Assembly (NCBI GenBank): GCA_019744815.1
Contig: JAIEUA010000013.1
Location: forward strand, 87,006-151,005
Length of the DNA: 64,000 bases
Origin: Phycisphaerales bacterium
GTDB lineage: Bacteria > Planctomycetota > Phycisphaerae > Phycisphaerales > UBA1924
Reading direction: 5' to 3'
The notes under the pieces were generated by a model. It ran no database searches. It had not been told where the DNA came from and was given only the letters and a program-made list of their open reading frames with translations. A program made the position numbers and the translations under genes. This document shows positions 59,110-64,000 of the stretch, piece after piece. Positions within the stretch are counted from its first letter, which is position 1; every line of letters begins with the position of its first letter.

Positions 59110-60213
59110 ATGCATCGGCAGTTGCTCACGCTCACACTCCTGACCTGCGGCGTTCTTGCCGGCTGCGCCTCCCGCGAGCCCGCCTCGCACGCCGCCGCCG
59201 AAGCCCCGCCCAAACTCGACGCGTCGCATGTCCGGGCCGAGGCACGCGCGCTCCTCGAGAAGCACCGCGTCGCGAGCATCGGCTTCGCGAGCGTCCGTGA
59301 TGGACAGATCGTCACGGCGGGCGCCGTCGGCACTCAGTCTCCCGGTGTCGAAGCCAACGAGGCAACACTCTACAACGTCGCTTCCCTGACCAAGCCCGTG
59401 ACGGCTGAGGCCGTGCTGCGCCTGGCCTCACAGGGCGTGCTGGGCCTTGATGAGCCCATGAGCACGGCGTGGATCGATCCCGATCTGCGAGACGATCCGC
59501 GGCACGCCAAGCTCACGCCGCGGCTGGCCCTCAGCCACCGCTGCGGCTTCCCCAACTGGCGCCGCCAAACCAGCGACCACTTGAAGTTCATCGCCGAGCC
59601 CGGGTCAACCTTCGGATACTCCGGCGAAGGATTCGAGTACGTCGCGCGCTTTGCCGCGAAGCGTGCCAACGAGCCCTTCGAGCCGCTCGTCGAGCGATTG
59701 GTCTTCCGGCCCATCGGAATGAACAACTCGGCGCTGACGGGTCGTCCGTGGTTCACGGGGCACGTTGCGGCTGCGTACGACAGGGAAGGCCGCGTCATTC
59801 CTGTGGCGGTCCCGACCGAGTACTGCGCCGCCGACGATCTGCACACCACCGCGAAGGACTACGCCACGTTCGCGATCGAGGTCACGCGGGGCCGCGCGGT
59901 GACGCCGGAACTCCGCCGCGAGCAGGCTCGGATCCAGATACAGACCAGCGCGACGACCGACACCATGACCGGCAAGCCGGTGCGCTCCGGCCCCGGCCTC
60001 GGCTGGTTCGTCTACGAGATCGGCGGCGAGACCTATCTCATGCACACCGGCAAAGACCAGGGCTGCTTCACAATCGCCGTGCTCCATCCCGCGACTGGCG
60101 ACGCTCAGGTCGTCCTGACCAACAGCGACCAGGGGGCCGACGTCGTGCTCGACATGCTCAAGGCCCTGGGCGCCGACGACGATTTCGTCCGGATTCTGCG
60201 GGATTCCCGCTAG
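59110..60213 (+). CDS. Lipoprotein serine beta-lactamase-family hydrolase
   Basis: Class C/penicillin-binding-protein-like serine hydrolase (beta-lactamase superfamily) of 367 residues. It has a lipoprotein signal (lipobox LAGC, Cys19). The active-site Ser is in VASLTKPVT (SxxK at 92-95), the Tyr in FGYSGEGFEYVAR (YSG in place of YxN, about 173) and the third element HTGKDQG near 316. These proteins are more often esterases, D-aminopeptidases or transpeptidase relatives than true antibiotic-hydrolysing enzymes. ATG at 59110 follows AACGAACG, a weak ribosome-binding site. It is membrane-tethered after lipidation. Confidence 0.9.
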   Translation: MHRQLLTLTLLTCGVLAGCASREPASHAAAEAPPKLDASHVRAEARALLEKHRVASIGFASVRDGQIVTAGAVGTQSPGVEANEATLYNVASLTKPVTAEAVLRLASQGVLGLDEPMSTAWIDPDLRDDPRHAKLTPRLALSHRCGFPNWRRQTSDHLKFIAEPGSTFGYSGEGFEYVARFAAKRANEPFEPLVERLVFRPIGMNNSALTGRPWFTGHVAAAYDREGRVIPVAVPTEYCAADDLHTTAKDYATFAIEVTRGRAVTPELRREQARIQIQTSATTDTMTGKPVRSGPGLGWFVYEIGGETYLMHTGKDQGCFTIAVLHPATGDAQVVLTNSDQGADVVLDMLKALGADDDFVRILRDSR

Positions 60214-60336
60214 CGCCGTGGTCCCGGATCGTTCCCGGAACGCGACGTTGCCGGAGAGAACTCCTACCGTTCCCTCCCCCCTCAGCGATCGGGCCGTGTC
60301 GCCCGAACCCGAGGGCCTCGGAATCCGGAGACTCTC

Positions 60337-61317
60337 ATGCGTCGCGCGAAAATCTCGATCATCGGCGCCGGCAACATCGGCGGAACCTGTGCGCACTGGG
60401 CCGCGGCCAAGGAGCTGGGCGATATCGTCCTGCTCGACATCCAGATCAAGGACAAGCCCGAGCTGCACATGCCCAAGGGCAAGGCGCTCGACCTCTCCTG
60501 CTGCGGCCCGATCGAGAACTTCGACAGCAAGATCACCGGCACCTTCGACTACGCCGACATCGCCGACAGCGACGTGGTGGTCATCACCGCCGGGCTCCCG
60601 CGCAAGCCCGGCATGAGCCGCGACGACCTCGTGCAGGTCAACGCCGGCATCGTCAAGAACGTCAGCGAGAACGTCAAGAAGTACGCCCCCAACTCGATCA
60701 TCATCGTCGTCAGCAACCCGCTCGATGCGATGGTCTACGTCGCGTGGAAAACCACCGGCTTCCCGGCCCACCGCGTGCTCGGCCAGGCCGGCGCCCTCGA
60801 CGTCGCCCGCTACAAGACCTTCCTCGCCATGGAGCTCGGGGTCAGCGTCGAGGACATCCAGGGCCTGCTCCTGGGCGGCCACGGCGACGACATGGTCCCG
60901 CTCCCCCGCCTCACCAGCGTCAACGGCATCCCCGTCAGCGACCTCCTGCCCGAAGCCAAGATCCAGGCCTGTGTCGAGCGCGCCAAGGTCGGCGGCGGCG
61001 AGATCGTCAAGCTCATGGGCACCAGCGCCTTCTACGCCCCCGCCAGCGGCACCATCGAGATGGTCGAGTCGATCGTTCGTGACAAGAAGCGCGTCATCCC
61101 CTGTGCCGCCTTCTGCGAGGACCAGTTCAACGTCAAGGCCCAGAACAACGGCAAGGGCTTGTTCGTCGGCGTCCCCTGCGTCCTGGGCAGCAAGGGCGTC
61201 GAGAAGGTGCTCACCTTTAAGATGAACGAGACCGAGCAGAAGTTCATGAACGAGTCGATCAGCCACGTCAAGGACCTGATCGGCGCCACCGTGAAGCTCT
61301 TCCCCGAGCTGGCCTGA
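60337..61317 (+). CDS. mdh: Malate dehydrogenase, LDH-like type
   Basis: Interconverts malate and oxaloacetate with NAD in the TCA cycle. There are 326 residues. The Rossmann loop is IIGAGNIGGTCAH (8-20) with Asp34 (VLLDI) selecting NAD. The mobile loop AGLPRKPGMSRDDL has the Arg pair that marks malate over lactate. VVSNPLDAMVYVAW and LGGHGDDMVPLPRL contain the Asp/His catalytic pair (His about 184). A small insertion (QIKDKPELHMP, about 36-46) after Asp34 is unlike most relatives. ATG at 60337 is supported by GGAG upstream. It stands apart from icd (46 kb away). Confidence 0.96.
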   Translation: MRRAKISIIGAGNIGGTCAHWAAAKELGDIVLLDIQIKDKPELHMPKGKALDLSCCGPIENFDSKITGTFDYADIADSDVVVITAGLPRKPGMSRDDLVQVNAGIVKNVSENVKKYAPNSIIIVVSNPLDAMVYVAWKTTGFPAHRVLGQAGALDVARYKTFLAMELGVSVEDIQGLLLGGHGDDMVPLPRLTSVNGIPVSDLLPEAKIQACVERAKVGGGEIVKLMGTSAFYAPASGTIEMVESIVRDKKRVIPCAAFCEDQFNVKAQNNGKGLFVGVPCVLGSKGVEKVLTFKMNETEQKFMNESISHVKDLIGATVKLFPELA

Positions 61318-61451
61318 CCCGCTGGCGGCTGGCCCTCGGGACGCCCCGACGCCAAATGCCAGTGTCCGAGAACTTTTGTTCAAGGGCTGACGGAATTCGA
61401 CCGAACTCTGCCGCGTCGCGGTGCGCTCTACCACATCGCAAGGAACCGAAC

Positions 61452-62690
61452 ATGAACACCAACTCCCAGAATCCCCGCCTCCCCTGGCTGCTCGCGGCCG
61501 CCGCGTCGGCCTCGATGGGCCTCACCTCGCTCGCCGACGACCCCAAGCCCGCGGGCCAGCCTGCCGCTCCGGAAGTCGCTCCCAAGCCCCCCGAGGAGCC
61601 CGAGGTGAAGCGAGCCCCGCTGGCGCCGATCACTTGGTCGGAATCGGAGATCGAGCGGATCTCCAAGCTGCTCATCGGCAGCTGGAAGTCGACCGTCACC
61701 GTGGCCGCCGGCACCAAGGACGAGGAGAAGGTTGACATCAGCCTCTCAATCGCCCGGGTGCGGTCCGTGGACGTGCCCGATCTGCTCTATGCCGAATCGG
61801 CCCGGGTCGACTCTCTGCAGGCCCCGTACCGCCAGGCGTTCTATCAGATCTATCGCTTCAAGGACGGCTACCGCCTCCGCACCTACGAGCTCGCCAGCCA
61901 GCTCGGCGGCGCGATGGTCGGTTGGTGGACCAACCCCGACCTCTTCCCGCCCGTCAGCCGCAGAGACCTGATCGCGACCATCGACATCGATCTCAAGATC
62001 GACGGCGACAGCGTGACCGGCAAGACGCCGTACCCCTTCCCGACCGGTCGAGGCGGCGCGGTCGAGATGACCAGCGAGGTCGAGTTCGGTACCAACAAGT
62101 TCATCACCGCCGATCGGGGCTTCGACGAGAAGGGCAACATCGTCTGGGGTGTGCAGGCCACCGACAAGCAGTCGTTCGCTCGCTTCGAGCCTCCGGTCAA
62201 AACCTGGACCGCCGATGGGAACGTCTTTGTCATCGAGTACCGTCGAGGCAACGACCAGCTCGTCTGCCAGAACAGCGACGCGATCACGGTGCACTACCTC
62301 GGTTTCCTCAACAACGGCTTCCGCTTTGACAGCTCACTCGACCGCACCCCGCCCAACCCGCTCAGCTTCTACGTGAACACCCAGCAGGTGATCCCGGGCT
62401 TTGTCCAGGCCCTGCTCGGCGCCAACACCGGCACCGTCCGCCGCGTCTACATCCCCTGGGAGCAGGCGTACGGGAAGTACGGCAACATCCGCAACCGCAT
62501 CCCGCCGTACTCCGACCTGTACTTCGACTTCGAGGTCATGCGGCTGCGTCGCCCCGACCCCGCCGAGATCAAAGACAAGTCCTTCCCGGTCACGATCAAG
62601 GACAACCCGCGGGCTCAAGAGATCCTGCAGCCGATCGGACCCGACGGCAAGCCCATCCCGAAGGACACCCCGCCCGCCCAGCCCAAGTAA
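61452..62690 (+). CDS. Exported CpeT/CpcT-like and FKBP-type peptidyl-prolyl isomerase fusion
   Basis: A 412-residue protein with a signal peptide (about 1-29, ending TSLA-DD), then a Pro-rich linker. Residues 60-265 have the pattern of CpeT/CpcT-like beta-barrels ([18 protein letters not shown] ... [24 protein letters not shown]). Residues 275-365 form an FKBP domain ([70 protein letters not shown]). FKBP active-site aromatics are largely kept. Such barrels normally attach bilins in cyanobacteria, which is unlikely here. The C-terminal ~35 residues are Pro/Lys rich. ATG at 61452 has AGGAACC upstream. Confidence 0.8.
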   Translation: MNTNSQNPRLPWLLAAAASASMGLTSLADDPKPAGQPAAPEVAPKPPEEPEVKRAPLAPITWSESEIERISKLLIGSWKSTVTVAAGTKDEEKVDISLSIARVRSVDVPDLLYAESARVDSLQAPYRQAFYQIYRFKDGYRLRTYELASQLGGAMVGWWTNPDLFPPVSRRDLIATIDIDLKIDGDSVTGKTPYPFPTGRGGAVEMTSEVEFGTNKFITADRGFDEKGNIVWGVQATDKQSFARFEPPVKTWTADGNVFVIEYRRGNDQLVCQNSDAITVHYLGFLNNGFRFDSSLDRTPPNPLSFYVNTQQVIPGFVQALLGANTGTVRRVYIPWEQAYGKYGNIRNRIPPYSDLYFDFEVMRLRRPDPAEIKDKSFPVTIKDNPRAQEILQPIGPDGKPIPKDTPPAQPK

Positions 62691-62709
62691 TCGCAACGCG
62701 AATCCCAAC

Positions 62710-62746
62710 AGTCGGCCGGGCACCATGCCCGGCCGACTATCGTTTT
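62710..62746 (+). terminator. Intrinsic terminator of the FKBP fusion gene
   Basis: A 13-base perfect stem (AGTCGGCCGGGCA, 62710-62722, with TGCCCGGCCGACT, 62726-62738) has loop CCA and is followed by ATCGTTTT. It starts 20 bases after the stop. Confidence 0.85.
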
Positions 62747-62779
62747 GGGCCCGGTCGACGAACACCCGGGTCACACACC

Positions 62780-63763
62780 ATGAGCGAGAAGGACCTCTAC
62801 AGCATCCTGGGTGTCTCCCACACCGCGTCGCAAGACGAGATCAAAAAGGCGTACCGCGCCCTGGCGCGCAAGCTCCACCCCGACGTGAACAAGGCCCCCA
62901 ACGCCGCCACCGAGTTCGGAAAGGTGCAGGAGGCGTACGACGTTCTTTCCGACGAGAAGAAGCGTCGCTACTACGACCAGTTCGGCGTCGCCCCCGGCTC
63001 GGCGGCCAGCGAGGCGGGTTCGGCAGGTTCGCAGGGTCCCTGGGGCGCTGGCGGGGGCATGGGCGGCGGAGGGGGTCGAGGATCCAACGTCCGCGTCGAG
63101 GGACTGGACCTCGACCCCGAAGAGATCGGATCGATGTTCGAGTCGTTCTTCGGGCGCGGCGGCAACGATCCCTTCGCACGCGGGCCGTTCCCCGGCGGGC
63201 GAGCGGGCACCCGTGCCGGTTCTCAGGCCGGTCACCGCACCGCCCGAGCCGTCGAACCCCTGGAGCACGAGCTCTTCGTCAGCTTCATGACCGCGGCGCT
63301 GGGCGGCAAAGAGGACGTGCGCATCGTTGTAGACGACAAGCCCCGCACCATCGAGGTGAACATCCCCGCGGGCGTGCGCGAGGGGCAGCAGCTCCGCGTC
63401 CGCAAGGGCGCCGGCGAGCGCGACGTGGTGATCACGGTGAAAGTGGGGGAGCATCCGACCTTCCGTCGCGGCGAGGGGAACGACCTGCTGGTCGATCTGG
63501 CGCTCAACTTCGGGGAGGCCGCACTGGGTGCGACGGTGCCGGTCCCGACCCTCGACGGCGCGGTGGAGCTGACCGTGCCGCCCGCGACCTCCAGCGCCTC
63601 AAAGCTGCGACTGCGTGGCAAGGGCATCAAGCCCGCGAGCGGCAACGCGGGCGATCTCTACGTGGTGATCAAGATCATCGCTCCCAAGCCAGCGACACTC
63701 TCCGCAGCGGAGGTCGCGACGCTGCGAGCGATCGGCGCGAAGCAGGGGGACGTGCGGCAATAG
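62780..63763 (+). CDS. DnaJ/CbpA-type J-domain co-chaperone
   Basis: Stimulates DnaK ATPase and delivers clients. There are 327 residues. The J domain is at 1-70 ([26 protein letters not shown] and the HPD motif at 33-35). A Gly/Ser/Phe-rich linker (about 72-150, [22 protein letters not shown]) follows, then the two C-terminal beta domains (about 160-320, with [25 protein letters not shown] and LRLRGKGIK). The cysteine-rich zinc domain of DnaJ is absent, so it is the CbpA/type II form. ATG at 62780 gives [11 protein letters not shown]. dnaK and grpE are not in view. Confidence 0.95.
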   Translation: MSEKDLYSILGVSHTASQDEIKKAYRALARKLHPDVNKAPNAATEFGKVQEAYDVLSDEKKRRYYDQFGVAPGSAASEAGSAGSQGPWGAGGGMGGGGGRGSNVRVEGLDLDPEEIGSMFESFFGRGGNDPFARGPFPGGRAGTRAGSQAGHRTARAVEPLEHELFVSFMTAALGGKEDVRIVVDDKPRTIEVNIPAGVREGQQLRVRKGAGERDVVITVKVGEHPTFRRGEGNDLLVDLALNFGEAALGATVPVPTLDGAVELTVPPATSSASKLRLRGKGIKPASGNAGDLYVVIKIIAPKPATLSAAEVATLRAIGAKQGDVRQ

Positions 63764-63780
63764 AGCGCAGGCTCGCGCCT

Positions 63781-63804
63781 CCTCTCCCCGCCTGCGGGGA
63801 GAGG
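63781..63804. repeat. CCTCTCCCCGC hairpin repeat
   Basis: CCTCTCCCCGC pairs with GCGGGGAGAGG. It is followed by GACGACGTGAGGCGAAG and TCAGGTGAGGGG. It is related to the hairpin at 12117-12141 and lies 18 bases after the DnaJ-type gene. Confidence 0.6.
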
Positions 63805-63925
63805 ACGACGTGAGGCGAAGCCTCCAGTCAGGTGAGGGGACGGCGGGTACCTCGACGTCGGGGCATCCGTGCGCCCTTTGGCCCCACCCCGGTCTCGCGG
63901 CGCTCGGCCACCCCTCCCCGCGGCG

Positions 63926-64000
63926 TGTACAGACCGGAGACATGGGTGGCGCTGTTCGGAGACATGGGTGACACCTTTGGCGGGAACTGTTCGGCATTCC
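63926..64000. mobile_element. Probable insertion-sequence end, cut by the window edge
   Basis: From TGTACAGACCGG onward, two direct copies of the 14-mer CGGAGACATGGGTG (63935-63948 and 63957-63970) stand 22 bases apart, the second followed by ACACC. Repeated CGGAGACATGGGTG blocks are typical of the ends of some IS481/IS3-related elements in bacterial genomes. The transposase would lie beyond 64000. The family is inferred from memory of such ends, not from a search. Confidence 0.4.

Noticed and set aside
1..64000. CRISPR arrays, rRNA operons or a prophage
   Set aside because: No regular direct repeats with spacers, no rRNA-like conserved stretches and no run of phage structural or integrase genes were seen.

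Overview
The window is a high-GC bacterial chromosome segment packed with genes on both strands. It most likely comes from a planctomycete of the class Phycisphaerae. The grounds are gene content and style: flagellins carrying hook-IN-type central repeats, a secreted protein with a PEP-CTERM-like anchor (ALFGLGGLVAARRRR), small membrane proteins ending in CxxCGY/CPECG zinc ribbons, a Hanks kinase with an N-terminal zinc ribbon, and many short palindromic repeats. No rRNA, tRNA or CRISPR array was seen.

Layout. 1-12.1 kb (minus strand) is a late flagellar cluster in the order flgI, flgJ-like, flgN-like, flgK, flgL, fliW, csrA and three flagellins; the last flagellin is cut by the window edge. 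The two distal flagellins each have a FliA-type promoter candidate and one has a clear terminator, while the third sits directly behind csrA. 12.4-21.2 kb is housekeeping: isocitrate dehydrogenase, a DinB-like protein, trmD, a secreted amidohydrolase, queF, a reduced MnmE-like GTPase overlapping coaX, and a large hypothetical. 21.7-30.9 kb (plus strand) has a long secretin, a STAS/HATPase partner-switch pair, iscS-iscU, a TPR membrane protein and an RluD-like pseudouridine synthase whose reading frame contains a palindromic low-complexity insertion. 30.9-31.45 kb is a REP-associated tyrosine transposase bounded by perfect 27-bp inverted repeats. 31.5-46.8 kb holds serS, an FHA-GspE/PilB fusion ATPase, an omega-amidase-like nitrilase, a large Ser/Thr kinase, hpt, a large secreted repeat protein with a coupled flippase-like membrane protein, and a DUF444 protein. 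46.8-54.4 kb holds a PH-domain/dephospho-CoA kinase fusion, a Rho factor with a ~265-residue disordered N-terminus, and a Gld-type ABC operon of three overlapping genes. 54.7-63.8 kb holds a PAS/GAF/receiver protein, a flavin reductase-like protein, the PEP-CTERM-like protein, a lipoprotein beta-lactamase homologue, malate dehydrogenase, a CpeT-like/FKBP fusion and a DnaJ-type co-chaperone. The right edge has the apparent end of an insertion sequence.

The most interesting signal is in the flagellar cluster. The Shine-Dalgarno sequences of csrA, of the flagellin directly downstream and of the next flagellin each sit in the six-base loop of a small hairpin, with loops AAGGAG, ACGGAG and AGGGAG. 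A further hairpin with an identical ACGGAG loop lies in the fliW-csrA leader. All fit the ANGGAN hexaloop that CsrA/RsmE proteins bind. With fliW adjacent, this predicts a compact FliW-CsrA-flagellin feedback circuit with csrA autoregulation. Other items worth following are the in-frame palindrome in the pseudouridine synthase, the PH-CoaE and CpeT-FKBP fusions, the disordered Rho extension, the Cys-for-Asp change in CoaX, and a family of nested palindromes.
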